A DNA stretch of 64,000 nt. Origin: Nocardioides baculatus. Lineage in GTDB: Bacteria; Actinomycetota; Actinomycetes; Propionibacteriales; Nocardioidaceae. The notes beneath the pieces were generated by a model, which did not search any database, was not told the DNA's origin, and saw nothing but the letters and a program-made list of their open reading frames with translations. The translations under genes and the position numbers were made by a program. This document shows, in pieces, positions 8,066 through 16,179 of this stretch; within the stretch, counting starts at the first letter, position 1, and each line of letters opens with the position of its first letter. The stretch lies in contig NZ_JAERSG010000003.1 of the NCBI RefSeq assembly GCF_016735675.1, positions 558,001-622,000 on the forward strand. The letters are read 5' to 3'.

Positions 8066-9175
8066 TCAGTCGTACGACGCCACGAGTGCCAACTGGTAGG
8101 TCCACCACGCGTGCATGTCGTCGAGCCATTCCACAGGTAGCCCCGCGTGCCGGACGACAATCGTCGTCCAGGGGTCGCCGCCTGCGTCCTTGCTCTCGTC
8201 GTACGTGGTGACGATGGTGGAGTCGGACTCGAACAGCGGGGTGCACTGTTCCGGAGGTGCGCCTGCCGTCCCCGGCGGTGGGACCAACCACGCCCACGTG
8301 CGGACCCGCCGAGCAGGTCGCACCTCCTCGATCAGCACGTCACGAAGCAGGCCCCGGCTCCCGGCGAGCTGGTCAGGGTGGTCCTCGTGGGCCGCTCCAT
8401 ACGTGGCGGCTCCGACCTGCTGCCAATCGTTCCCGCTCATGAACATCCAGCTCGACGTGTGAGGGGCCAGGCTGATCGGACCGTTCAGCCACCTGAACCT
8501 CTTCCGTCGCGACCCGCGTGCCCGGCCGCTCACCGTCAGCTCGCCGACCTCCCCGGACAGCGTGCGCGCCCCCGGCGCGCCGTCCACGTCGCGGCCGATG
8601 CGCCTCGACGCGGCGAGACCGTCGGCCGCCTCCGGGAGGACAGGCACAGCGGGCGGACCTGCTCGCCTCTCCTGCGCGAGAGAGCTCGTCTCCCGCAGGT
8701 CGACAGGCGCGGTGGGCGGTGCCGCCCAGATCTCGAGCAGGTAGTGCTCGGGAGGCTCTTCCCCGCCCCGCTCGACGACCTCGCCGTCTTCGTCGAGGTC
8801 CGCCTCGGCGGACCGTCCGCGCGCACTCACCCGGACCCGGTAGATCCCGGGTGCGAGGTCGATGACCGTGCCGACGTCCTGGCTGACCAGCTCGGTGACG
8901 TAGAACCCGGACGCCGACTCGAGACTCACCTCCGCGACGTCCTGCCACGCCTCCTCAGGCTCACCCGGAGCGCTGTCCAGGACGCGCGCCACCACCTCGA
9001 ACGGCCCCCACTGGTCCCCCGTGAGGATCCAGACGTCACTGCCCTCCTCCTCGACGGCACCCTCCTCCTGCACGGCAAGGAGCGTGCTGCCGGACCAGGG
9101 CTCCCCGACGCCACCCTCGACGAGGATCACGCCCTCGTCCGATCCCAGCACCACCCGACTCTCCGAGACGATCAC
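8066..9175 (-). CDS. Uncharacterised 369-aa protein
   Basis: No family recognised. The N-terminal two thirds is acidic and beta-rich, with a region around residues 105-120 (TVIDLAPGIYRVRVSARGR) resembling a small beta-sandwich. The C-terminal third is Trp-rich (DMHAWWTYQLALVASYD at the end). No signal peptide or membrane segment. GTG 9175 is supported by TACGCT exactly 6 nt upstream on the minus strand, a leaderless-type -10 box. It separates the PopR-like gene from the clpP pair; nothing links it to proteolysis beyond position. Confidence 0.6.
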   Translation of the reverse strand: MIVSESRVVLGSDEGVILVEGGVGEPWSGSTLLAVQEEGAVEEEGSDVWILTGDQWGPFEVVARVLDSAPGEPEEAWQDVAEVSLESASGFYVTELVSQDVGTVIDLAPGIYRVRVSARGRSAEADLDEDGEVVERGGEEPPEHYLLEIWAAPPTAPVDLRETSSLAQERRAGPPAVPVLPEAADGLAASRRIGRDVDGAPGARTLSGEVGELTVSGRARGSRRKRFRWLNGPISLAPHTSSWMFMSGNDWQQVGAATYGAAHEDHPDQLAGSRGLLRDVLIEEVRPARRVRTWAWLVPPPGTAGAPPEQCTPLFESDSTIVTTYDESKDAGGDPWTTIVVRHAGLPVEWLDDMHAWWTYQLALVASYD

Positions 9176-9214
9176 GTCGTCAGCGTAGACAGTCGCCTGC
9201 TCGCCACGTGTGCG

Positions 9215-9817
9215 CTACGCGATCACCGGCACCTGGTCGGTCAGGACGGCGTCGACGATGCCGTAGTCGACCGCCGCCGACCCCGGCAGCACGAGCGTAC
9301 GGTCGGTGTCCTGCCGGATCTGCTCGGGCGTACGACCGGTGTGCCGGGCCAGCACCTCCTCGAGCTCGAGCCGCACGCGGGCGACCTCGTCGGCCTCCAG
9401 GATCAGGTCCGGGATCGTGCCGCGGCCTTGGGTCGCGGGCTGGTGCAGCACGACCCGGCCGTGCGGAAGGATCGCGCGGCTGCCCGCCGCTCCCCCGGCC
9501 AGGAGCACCGCCGCCGTCCAGGCCGCCTGCCCGACGCACACCGTCTCGACCGGCGGCTTCACGAACTGCATCGCGTCGTAGATCGCGAGCATCGCCGAGA
9601 TCGAGCCACCCGGTGAGTTGATGTAAAGGCTCATCGGCAGCTCGGGGTTCTCCGACGACAGGTGCAGCAGCTGCGCGATCACCGCGTTGGCGACGCCGTC
9701 GTCGATCTCGGTGCCGAGGTAGACGATCCGCTCCGACAGCAGCCGGGAGTAGAGGTCGAGGGTCCGCTCGCCGCGCGGGGTCTGCTGGACGACGTACGGG
9801 ATGGTGTAGCTGCTCAT
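9215..9817 (-). CDS. Catalytically dead ClpP paralogue (ClpR-like)
   Basis: 200-aa ClpP-fold protein lacking two of the three catalytic residues. Alignment with its neighbour puts Trp100 ([11 protein letters not shown]) where the nucleophilic Ser belongs and Thr174 (DTDRTLVL) in place of Asp; only His125 (VVLHQP) remains. The spacing between the three positions (25 and 49 residues) is the same as in the active partner, so the substitutions are not alignment artefacts. The start ATG overlaps the stop of the upstream clpP by 4 nt, implying equal co-production. By analogy with ClpR subunits of cyanobacteria and plastids it probably forms mixed rings with an active ClpP. A shielding or activating role is inferred. 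Confidence 0.88.
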   Translation of the reverse strand: MSSYTIPYVVQQTPRGERTLDLYSRLLSERIVYLGTEIDDGVANAVIAQLLHLSSENPELPMSLYINSPGGSISAMLAIYDAMQFVKPPVETVCVGQAAWTAAVLLAGGAAGSRAILPHGRVVLHQPATQGRGTIPDLILEADEVARVRLELEEVLARHTGRTPEQIRQDTDRTLVLPGSAAVDYGIVDAVLTDQVPVIA

Positions 9818-10428
9818 CGCACACCCGCCAGACCGACCGGGCGACCCTGCGAGGGGGTCACGTGGTCGACCGAGGTGATGACCTGGTCGACGAAGCCGTA
9901 CGCCAGCGCGTCCTCCGCGCTGAACCACCGGTCACGCCGTGAGTCGCGCTCGATCGTCTCCCGGGTCTGGCCGGTGTGCCCCGACACCAGGCCGATGACG
10001 GTGTCGCGGGTCAGCCGCAGGTCCTCGGCCTGGATCTCGATGTCGACGGCCGTGCCGCCGATGCCGGCCGACCCCTGGTGGAGCAGCACCCGCGAGTGCG
10101 GCAGGGCGTACCTCTTGCCGGGCGTCCCCGCCGACAGCAGGAACTGCCCCGCGCTCGCGGCCATCCCCATCGCGAGCGTGCTGACGTCGTTGGGGATCAG
10201 CCGCATCACGTCGTGGATGGCAAGCATCGCCGAGACCGAGCCGCCCGGCGAGTTGATCCAGAGGCTGATGTCGGCGCGCGGGTCCTCGGCCGACAGGAGG
10301 AGCAGCTGGTGCATCAGCCGGTTGCCGTTGCCCTCCCGCAGCTCCTCGCCGAGCACGATGATGCGTTGGTGCATGAGGCGGCGGACCAGCTCGTCCTCGA
10401 TGCGTTCTGACGTGGGTTGGATGCTCAT
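9814..10428 (-). CDS. clpP: ATP-dependent Clp protease proteolytic subunit
   Basis: 204-aa ClpP with a complete triad: Ser92 ([11 protein letters not shown]), His117 ([10 protein letters not shown]) and Asp166 (RRDRWFS). ClpP forms the tetradecameric chamber that degrades proteins unfolded by ClpX or ClpC. It is first in a two-gene operon with the dead paralogue (4-nt overlap). A near-palindrome matching the one upstream of the PopR-like gene lies 40 bp upstream of the start. The arrangement recalls the stress-induced clpP3clpP4 operon of Streptomyces rather than the housekeeping clpP1P2 operon, which normally sits with tig and clpX. Confidence 0.93.
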   Translation of the reverse strand: MSIQPTSERIEDELVRRLMHQRIIVLGEELREGNGNRLMHQLLLLSAEDPRADISLWINSPGGSVSAMLAIHDVMRLIPNDVSTLAMGMAASAGQFLLSAGTPGKRYALPHSRVLLHQGSAGIGGTAVDIEIQAEDLRLTRDTVIGLVSGHTGQTRETIERDSRRDRWFSAEDALAYGFVDQVITSVDHVTPSQGRPVGLAGVR

Positions 10429-10467
10429 GCCCCCACGGTGTCTCGGGCGACGGGCCCGCCACAGGGC

Positions 10468-10486
10468 GTTCTGCCGGCAGCGGATC
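10468..10486. promoter_or_regulatory. Putative PopR/ClgR operator upstream of the clpP pair
   Basis: GTTCTGCCGGCAGCGGATC matches the perfect dyad at 7710 in 8 of 9 left-arm and 7 of 9 right-arm positions. It starts 40 bp upstream of the clpP ATG (minus strand). The left half TCTGCC is identical to the PopR half-site I recall. The right half is degenerate, so affinity may be lower. Confidence 0.55.
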
Positions 10487-10500
10487 CGCTGCGAGCGGAG

Positions 10501-12108
10501 TCAGGCCTCGTAGACGCACTCCCCGTCGATCCAGGTCGAGCGCACGCGTACCGCGCCGATCTCGTCGGGCGTCCCGAAGGGGTCGCGGTCGAGGACCACC
10601 AGGTCGGCCACGGCTCCCGGTGCGATCCGGCCGGCGTCGTCGCGGTGGTTCACCCACGACGACCCGCTCGTGTACGCCGCAAACGCCACGTCGATGCCGA
10701 GGGCCTGCTCGCGCAGGAACGGGTCGGTGCCGGCCGGTGCGGGCTCGTCGTACGCCGTCCGGTGGACGGCCGTGTGGATCGCGGCGAGCGGGTCGGGAGT
10801 GCTCACCGGCCAGTCGCTGCCGGCGACCAGCCGCGCGCCCGCGCGGTGCAGGTCGCCGAACGGGTACTGCCGGCCGGCCCGCTCCTCGCCGAGGAACGGG
10901 ATCGTCAGGTCGGTCATCTGGTCGTCGAGACAGGCCCACAGCGCCTGGATGTTGGCCGCGACCCCGAGTGGTCCGAAGCGGCCGACGTCGTCGGGGTGGA
11001 CGAGCTGGAGGTGGGCGATGTGGTGCCGTCGCGAGGGGTCGGTGCCCTCGAAGGCGTCGAGCGCCTCCCGCACCCCGCGGTCGCCGAGGCCGTGGACGTG
11101 CACCTGGAAGCCGAGGCGGTCGAGCTCGCGGACGAAGCCGCGCAACGCGTGCGGATCGACGAAGGAGAGGCCGGTGTTGGTCATCGCGTGCCCGCAGCGG
11201 TCGAGGTAGGGCTCGACGAGCGCGGCGGTGCCGTTCTCGGCCACACCGTCCTGCATCACCTTGACCGCCGTCGCCGCGAACCGGCCGACCGACCAGTCAC
11301 CTCGTCGGGCGACGAGGTCGGGGATCTGCTCCTCACCCCGGTCGCGCTCCCACCACAGCGCCCCGACGACCGCGCTGAGGAGATCGCCGCTAGCGGCCGC
11401 CCGGGCGTACGTCGGGCCGACATCGCGCATGCCGGCGTAGGCGCCGACGATCGCGTCCTGCCAGCTGGTGATGCCGAGCGAGTGCAGGTGGCGCTGGCCC
11501 TCCAGCAGACCGGCGTACATCTCGTCGTCGTCCGCGGCCGGCAGCACGCCGGACAGCAGCGCCATCGCACCCTCGTGGAGCATCCCGGTCGGCACTCCGT
11601 GCTCGTCGCGCTCGACGTGGCCGTCGGCCGGGTCGTCGGTCGCGGCCGTGATCCCGGCCAGCGAGAGCGCGCGCGAGCTGACCCACATGCCGTGGTGGTC
11701 GCGGTTGGCGAGGGCGACCGCACGACCGGGCACGACCTCGTCGAGCTCGGCCGCGGTGGGGAGGCCACCGGGGAAGGCCGCCATCGCCCAGCCACCGCCC
11801 TGGATCCACTCAAGGTCGGGGTGCGCCGCGGCGTACGACGCGATGTGGGCGAGGTAGGCACCGCGGTCGACCGGGAGCCCGCTCAGGTCGCACGCGAGCC
11901 GTTCGAGACCACCCTGCACCGGGTGGACGTGCGCGTCGGTGAAGCCAGGGAGCAGCAGGCCACCGTCGACGTCGACGACCGTCGCACCGACCGGCGCGCC
12001 CTCCCCGACCGATGCGATCCGGCCGTCGGCGACGACGACGTCGCCGATCCGCCCGAGGTGGGTGGTGCCGTCGAAGACCGACGCATTGCGGAAGACCGTC
12101 GTGCTCAC
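10501..12108 (-). CDS. Metal-dependent amidohydrolase, YtcJ/NfdA-like
   Basis: 535-aa member of the amidohydrolase-3 family (TIM-barrel hydrolases acting on formamides, imidazolones and similar C-N bonds). Metal-site elements are visible: DAHVHP near the N terminus, HVHGLGD in the middle, AHLQLVHPDD after it, and GSDWPV towards the C terminus. The GTG at 12108 is preferred over the upstream GTG 12123 because CAGGAT lies exactly 6 nt before it, giving a leaderless start. It diverges from the AtoE-like transporter gene. The physiological substrate is unknown. No signal peptide, so cytoplasmic. Confidence 0.87.
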   Translation of the reverse strand: MSTTVFRNASVFDGTTHLGRIGDVVVADGRIASVGEGAPVGATVVDVDGGLLLPGFTDAHVHPVQGGLERLACDLSGLPVDRGAYLAHIASYAAAHPDLEWIQGGGWAMAAFPGGLPTAAELDEVVPGRAVALANRDHHGMWVSSRALSLAGITAATDDPADGHVERDEHGVPTGMLHEGAMALLSGVLPAADDDEMYAGLLEGQRHLHSLGITSWQDAIVGAYAGMRDVGPTYARAAASGDLLSAVVGALWWERDRGEEQIPDLVARRGDWSVGRFAATAVKVMQDGVAENGTAALVEPYLDRCGHAMTNTGLSFVDPHALRGFVRELDRLGFQVHVHGLGDRGVREALDAFEGTDPSRRHHIAHLQLVHPDDVGRFGPLGVAANIQALWACLDDQMTDLTIPFLGEERAGRQYPFGDLHRAGARLVAGSDWPVSTPDPLAAIHTAVHRTAYDEPAPAGTDPFLREQALGIDVAFAAYTSGSSWVNHRDDAGRIAPGAVADLVVLDRDPFGTPDEIGAVRVRSTWIDGECVYEA

Positions 12109-12152
12109 CCGGTCATCCTGCACCCCGGCGATCTCCGATACGTTCGATGACC

Positions 12153-13583
12153 ATGTCGACCATCTCGGGCACCGACCAGAACGAGCGCGGTCTCGCCCGC
12201 CTCGCCCAGCGCAGCGCGGCCTGGACGGAGAAGTGGTTCCCCGACGCCTACGTCTTCGCGCTCGCCGGCGTCGTGCTCGTGTCGGTGGCGGCGATGGCCA
12301 ACGGCTCGAGCCCGGTCCACGTCGCCGAGACCTTCGGCGGCGGCTTCTGGGACCTCGCGACCTTCACCCTCCAGATGGCGATGGTCGTGCTCAGCGGGTA
12401 CGTCGTCGCGACCTCGCCGCCGGTCGCCCGGGTCATCGAGCGGATCGCGCTCTACCCCTCGACCCCGCGGGGGGCCGTCGCGTTCGTGGCCCTGCTGTCG
12501 TGCCTGGTCTCGATGCTCAACTGGGGACTCAGCCTGGTCTTCAGCGGGCTGCTCGCCCGCGCCATCGCGCGTCGCAGCGACCTGCGCACCGACTACCGCG
12601 CACTCGGCGCGGCGGCGTACCTCGGCCTCGGTGCCGTCTGGGCCCTCGGCCTCTCGTCGTCGGCCGCGCAGCTCCAGGCCACTCCTGAGTCGCTGCCACC
12701 CGAGCTGCTCGAGATCACCGGCGTGCTCGACTTCGGCACGACCATCTTGACCTGGCAGTCGCTCGTCCTGGCGGCCGTCCTCATCGCGCTGAGCGTCGTG
12801 ATCGCCTGGGCGTCCGCCCCGCAGGGCAAGGCCATCCGCACGGCCGAGGACATGGACGTCGACCTCTCCGACGACGTCCAGCCGATGGCCGAGCGCAGCC
12901 GCCCGGGCGAGTGGCTCGAGTACTCCCGCATGCTGCCGATCCTCATCGGCCTGCTCACCCTCGGCTGGCTCGTGCAGCAGCTCGCGACCCTGCCGTTCCT
13001 GTCGGTGATCAGCAGCCTCAACGGCTACCTCATGGTCTTCCTGATCCTGGGTCTCGTCCTCCACGGCACCCCGCGCGGCTTCCTCAACGCGGTCACCAAA
13101 GCCGTCCCCACGACCGCCGGCGTGCTCGTCCAGTTCCCTCTGTACGCCGCCATGGCCGCGGTCCTGACACGCGCGGAGGGTCGCGGCGGGGTGACGGTCT
13201 CCGAGCACCTCGCCGACCTGTTCACCAGCATCGGCGGTGGCGGTGGCTTCGCCGTGGTCATCGCCCTCTACACCGCGCTGCTCGGCCTGCTCGTCCCCTC
13301 CGGCGGCGGCAAGTGGCTCGTCGAGGCGCCCTACGTCATGCAGTCCGCGACGGACGTCGGGATGAACCTCGGCTGGACCGTGCAGATCTACAACGCCGCC
13401 GAGGCGCTGCCCAACCTGGTCAACCCGTTCTTCATGCTGCCGCTGCTCGCGGTGCTGGGCGTACGGGCGCGCGACCTGGTCGGGTTCACGTTCCTGCAGT
13501 TCCTGTTCCACCTGCCGGTGGTGCTGCTGCTCCTGTGGTTGCTCGGGATGACGTTCGAGTTCGTCCCGCCGGTCGCGCCGTAG
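12153..13583 (+). CDS. AtoE-type short-chain fatty acid transporter
   Basis: 476-aa polytopic membrane protein with about ten hydrophobic segments. It matches the short-chain fatty acid transporter family (AtoE), including the conserved GWGLSLVFSGLLAR-like stretch (NWGLSLVFSGLLARAIAR here) and LLVPSGGGKWLVEAPYV in the C-terminal half. Family members import butyrate or acetoacetate. ATG 12153 is chosen because TACGTT at 12139-12144 would start transcription 2 nt upstream; ATG 12147 is a possible alternative. Convergent with the Rid gene, 3 bases between the stops. Confidence 0.88.
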   Translation: MSTISGTDQNERGLARLAQRSAAWTEKWFPDAYVFALAGVVLVSVAAMANGSSPVHVAETFGGGFWDLATFTLQMAMVVLSGYVVATSPPVARVIERIALYPSTPRGAVAFVALLSCLVSMLNWGLSLVFSGLLARAIARRSDLRTDYRALGAAAYLGLGAVWALGLSSSAAQLQATPESLPPELLEITGVLDFGTTILTWQSLVLAAVLIALSVVIAWASAPQGKAIRTAEDMDVDLSDDVQPMAERSRPGEWLEYSRMLPILIGLLTLGWLVQQLATLPFLSVISSLNGYLMVFLILGLVLHGTPRGFLNAVTKAVPTTAGVLVQFPLYAAMAAVLTRAEGRGGVTVSEHLADLFTSIGGGGGFAVVIALYTALLGLLVPSGGGKWLVEAPYVMQSATDVGMNLGWTVQIYNAAEALPNLVNPFFMLPLLAVLGVRARDLVGFTFLQFLFHLPVVLLLLWLLGMTFEFVPPVAP

Positions 13584-13586
13584 CCG

Positions 13587-14018
13587 TCAGGGCGCCGGAC
13601 GCACCAGCCTGTCGTCCGGGATCACCGCGACGCCCAGGATCTCGATGAGCGCCTCGGGCTGCCAGAGCGCGGTCGTGCCGATGCCGGCCATCGCCGGGTA
13701 GACCGGCCCGGCGAGCTCGCGCCAGGCGGCGCCGATCTCGCGGCCGTGCGCCTGGTAGTCCGGGATGTCGGTGAGGTAGATCGTGATCGACACCAGGTCC
13801 TCGGGCACGCCGCCGGCCTCGCGGAGGGTGGTGAGCACGTTGCCGAAGGCCTGCCTGAACTGCTCGACGATCCCGCCCTCGACGATCCGCATGTCAGCGT
13901 CGAGCGCCGTCTGGCCGCCGAGGTGGAGCGTGTTGCCGCTCAGCGTGCCGTGCGAGTAGCCACTCGGAGCGGCCAGCGAGGCGGGGTTCACGGCGACGGG
14001 AGTCAGGTCGGTGCTCAT
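13587..14018 (-). CDS. Rid family protein lacking the catalytic arginine
   Basis: 143-aa protein of the YjgF/YER057c/UK114 fold. The C-terminal block YPAMAGIGTTALWQPEALIEI aligns with the RidA stretch that normally reads PAR; the arginine that hydrolyses enamines and imines is replaced by Met. Such members are usually placed in Rid subfamilies without proven deaminase activity. It is transcribed divergently from the aromatic CoA operon, with the two promoters overlapping, so co-regulation is likely. A role on imine intermediates of a 2-aminobenzoate pathway is tempting, but the missing Arg argues against ordinary RidA chemistry. Confidence 0.85.
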   Translation of the reverse strand: MSTDLTPVAVNPASLAAPSGYSHGTLSGNTLHLGGQTALDADMRIVEGGIVEQFRQAFGNVLTTLREAGGVPEDLVSITIYLTDIPDYQAHGREIGAAWRELAGPVYPAMAGIGTTALWQPEALIEILGVAVIPDDRLVRPAP

Positions 14019-14025
14019 GCCCGTG

Positions 14026-14054
14026 ACCCTAGAGGTCTATTGACAACCTGACAA
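14026..14054 (-). promoter_or_regulatory. Promoter of the Rid gene
   Basis: On the minus strand TTGTCA (14054-14049), a 17-bp spacer and TAGGGT (14031-14026) form a good sigma-70-type promoter that would start 1 nt before the ATG. The plus strand of the same segment carries TTGACA (14040-14045) and a direct repeat TGACAAC (14041-14047, 14049-14055), a plausible -35 and operator for the divergent operon and its PaaX regulator. Confidence 0.5.
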
Positions 14055-14075
14055 CGTTCGTGCGAAAACTGAAAT

Positions 14076-14744
14076 ATGCCAGTCGATGTCCGAGGCCTTC
14101 CCTTCGCTCCTCCCGGCAAGGTCATCTGCTGCGGCCTCAACTACGGCGACCACATCGACGAGACGGGCCGCGAGCGGCCGTCGCACCCCACCCTCTTCGC
14201 CAAGTACGCCGACACGTTGCTGCCCGACGGCGCCGACATCGTGCTGCCCGCCGGGCTCGAGGTCGACTACGAGGCCGAGCTCGCCGTCGTCGTGGGCACC
14301 GAGCTGCGCGGCGCGACCCGCGAGGAGGCCGGGGCCGCCATCGGTGGCTACACCGTCGCCAACGACATCTCGGTGCGCGACTGGCAGCGCCGCACGCTCC
14401 AGTGGTTCCAGGGCAAGGCCTGGGACGCGACCACCCCGATCGGCCCGGTCGTGGTCGCGCCCGACGCGATCGATCCGAAGGCCGGCGTCGACGTGCTCTG
14501 CCGGGTCAACGGCGACGAGCGACAGCGCGGCGACACCAGCACCCTCGTCTTCGACTGCGCCGACCTGCTGGCCTACGTCTCCACCTTCACCGTGCTGCGC
14601 CCCGGCGACGTCGTCCTCACCGGCACGCCCGGTGGGGTCGGGATGGCGATGACGCCGCCGACGTACCTGCGCGACGGCGACGTCGTCGAGACCGAGATCC
14701 CGGGCATCGGCACCCTGACCAACACGATCCGCATCACCGACTGA
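14076..14744 (+). CDS. Fumarylacetoacetate hydrolase family protein
   Basis: 222-aa single-domain FAH-fold protein. The divalent-metal site is visible as DYEAELAVVVG and VANDISVRDWQ, and the C-terminal VLTGTPGGVG loop is conserved. Family members hydrolyse C-C bonds of acylpyruvates (such as fumarylpyruvate) or decarboxylate and tautomerise oxaloacetate-like compounds. As first gene of the aromatic operon, a late ring-fission step such as fumarylpyruvate hydrolysis is inferred. The ATG follows a short A-rich stretch without a clear Shine-Dalgarno; the weak GAAAAC at 14064 would make it leaderless. Confidence 0.85.
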   Translation: MPVDVRGLPFAPPGKVICCGLNYGDHIDETGRERPSHPTLFAKYADTLLPDGADIVLPAGLEVDYEAELAVVVGTELRGATREEAGAAIGGYTVANDISVRDWQRRTLQWFQGKAWDATTPIGPVVVAPDAIDPKAGVDVLCRVNGDERQRGDTSTLVFDCADLLAYVSTFTVLRPGDVVLTGTPGGVGMAMTPPTYLRDGDVVETEIPGIGTLTNTIRITD

Positions 14745-14764
14745 CCGAGCGAGAGAAGGCCACT

Positions 14765-15250
14765 ATGGACCCCGACTTCGACCACTACGTCCTGGAGGGC
14801 GACCCGTCGGCGTACGCCGACGAGGCGGGCATCGTCATGCCGTTCGTGACCCGGGCCGGCGACGAACCGGACCGCACCGGTCAGAGCGATGGCGCGAGCC
14901 GGATCAGCGGCATCAGCATCCAGCACACGCCCGCGACCCGGCTGTGGTTCGGCAAGGTGCACAACCTCGCCGGCTACCGCTCGGTCCCCCACCACCACGG
15001 CGAGGCCGAGACCGGTGGCTACGTGCTGTCAGGCCGGGCGCGGATCTACTTCGGCGAACGGTTCGAGGACTACCTCGACATGTCCGAGGGCGACTGGGTC
15101 TTCGTGCCGCCGTTCATGCCGCACGTCGAGTGCAACCTCGACCGCAACAACCCGCTGACCTGGATGACCACCCGCACCCCGGAGAACATCGTGGTCAATC
15201 TGCCCCAGGTCGACGACACCGACCTCCGCGACTGGGCCGAGCGCCCGTGA
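14765..15250 (+). CDS. Single-domain cupin, possible ring-cleaving dioxygenase
   Basis: 161-aa cupin. Motif 1 (HHHGEAETGGYVLSG) and motif 2 (GDWVFVPPFMPHVECN) together supply the His, His, Glu, His ligands of a mononuclear metal site. Its place between an FAH hydrolase and a thioesterase suggests an oxygenase acting on gentisate or hydroxyanthranilate. However, classical gentisate dioxygenase is a bicupin of about 350 aa, so this half-length protein would be unusual; an accessory or isomerase role is possible. The start has GAGAAGG upstream, and the stop overlaps the next start (GTGA). Confidence 0.82.
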   Translation: MDPDFDHYVLEGDPSAYADEAGIVMPFVTRAGDEPDRTGQSDGASRISGISIQHTPATRLWFGKVHNLAGYRSVPHHHGEAETGGYVLSGRARIYFGERFEDYLDMSEGDWVFVPPFMPHVECNLDRNNPLTWMTTRTPENIVVNLPQVDDTDLRDWAERP

Positions 15251-16179
15251 CCACGCCCACGTCGCAGACCGTCACCGACGCGATCGCCCTCACCGAGTGC
15301 GAGGCGGAGGTCTTCGACCGCGCCTTCACCGCCACCACCCAGCCGTGCCCGTGGCCCAAGGCCTACGGGGGCGACATGGTCGCGCAGGCGCTCGTCGCCG
15401 CCTCGCTCACCGTCCCGGCATCAGGCACCGGCGGCAAGTCCATGCACTCGATGCACTCCTACTTCATGCGGCCCGTCGACATCGGCGCGGAGGTCCGCTA
15501 CGAGGTCGAGGTGCTCCGCGACGGCCGCGGCTACAGCACCCGCCAGGTCCGCGGCTTCCAGAACGGCAAGCCCGTCTACGTCTGCCTGGCCAGCTTCGCC
15601 GCAGGCGAGCCGAGCGGCAGCTTCGCGGCGACGATGCCGACCGACGTGCCCGCGCCCGACTCGCTGCCGACGTCGGCGGGCTACCTCCACGAGCGCAGTG
15701 GCGGCACGATGACCGAGACGTCGAAGGCCTACTGGTCGGGTGGCCGCAGCTTCGACATGCGCCACGTGCCCGGCCCGGTCTACCTCGAGGTCGAGGGCGG
15801 GCAGAGTCCGCAGCAGGCGGTCTGGGTGAAGCCGTACGACGCCCTGCGCGAGGTCGCCGGGCTGACGCGGGAACAGCGCGACACCGCCGCGCTCGCCTAC
15901 GTCTGCGACTACACGATCCTCGAGCCGACGCTCCGCGTGCTCGGCCTGGCCTGGGCCGATGAGGGCCTGGTCACCGCGAGCCTCGACCACGCGATGTGGT
16001 TCCACCGGCCGGTCGTGCTCGACGACTGGCTGCTCTACGCGCAGGAGGCGTGGTCCGTGCAGGACGGTCGCGGTTCGGCCGTCGGGCACTTCTTCACGAC
16101 TGCCGGCGAGCTCGTCGCCACGGTCGTCCAGGAGGGCATGCTGCGAACGGCCGTGCCCGACCAGGGGGGACGCTCATGA
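15247..16179 (+). CDS. Acyl-CoA thioesterase (double hotdog, TesB-like)
   Basis: 310-aa protein with two hotdog domains, in the style of acyl-CoA thioesterase II. The N-terminal domain has AYGGDMVAQALVAAS and HSMHSYFMRPVD; the C-terminal domain has ASLDHAMWFHRP, matching the conserved Asp-x-x-x-x-x-H region. In this operon it probably releases the free hydroxylated aromatic acid from its CoA ester after hydroxylation (for example gentisyl-CoA to gentisate). GTG start inside the upstream stop and ATGA overlap downstream tie it to both neighbours. Confidence 0.87.
   Translation: MTTPTSQTVTDAIALTECEAEVFDRAFTATTQPCPWPKAYGGDMVAQALVAASLTVPASGTGGKSMHSMHSYFMRPVDIGAEVRYEVEVLRDGRGYSTRQVRGFQNGKPVYVCLASFAAGEPSGSFAATMPTDVPAPDSLPTSAGYLHERSGGTMTETSKAYWSGGRSFDMRHVPGPVYLEVEGGQSPQQAVWVKPYDALREVAGLTREQRDTAALAYVCDYTILEPTLRVLGLAWADEGLVTASLDHAMWFHRPVVLDDWLLYAQEAWSVQDGRGSAVGHFFTTAGELVATVVQEGMLRTAVPDQGGRS

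Noticed and set aside
9215..10428. Housekeeping clpP1P2 operon
   Set aside because: No tig or clpX adjoins, one subunit is catalytically dead, and a PopR-like regulator is nearby; it looks like an accessory pair.
10477..10492. Perfect palindrome GCAGCGGATCCGCTGC between the amidohydrolase stop and clpP
   Set aside because: Could be a terminator stem for the amidohydrolase or part of the regulatory region. It overlaps the better-supported operator and has no U tract, so I did not list it as a separate feature.
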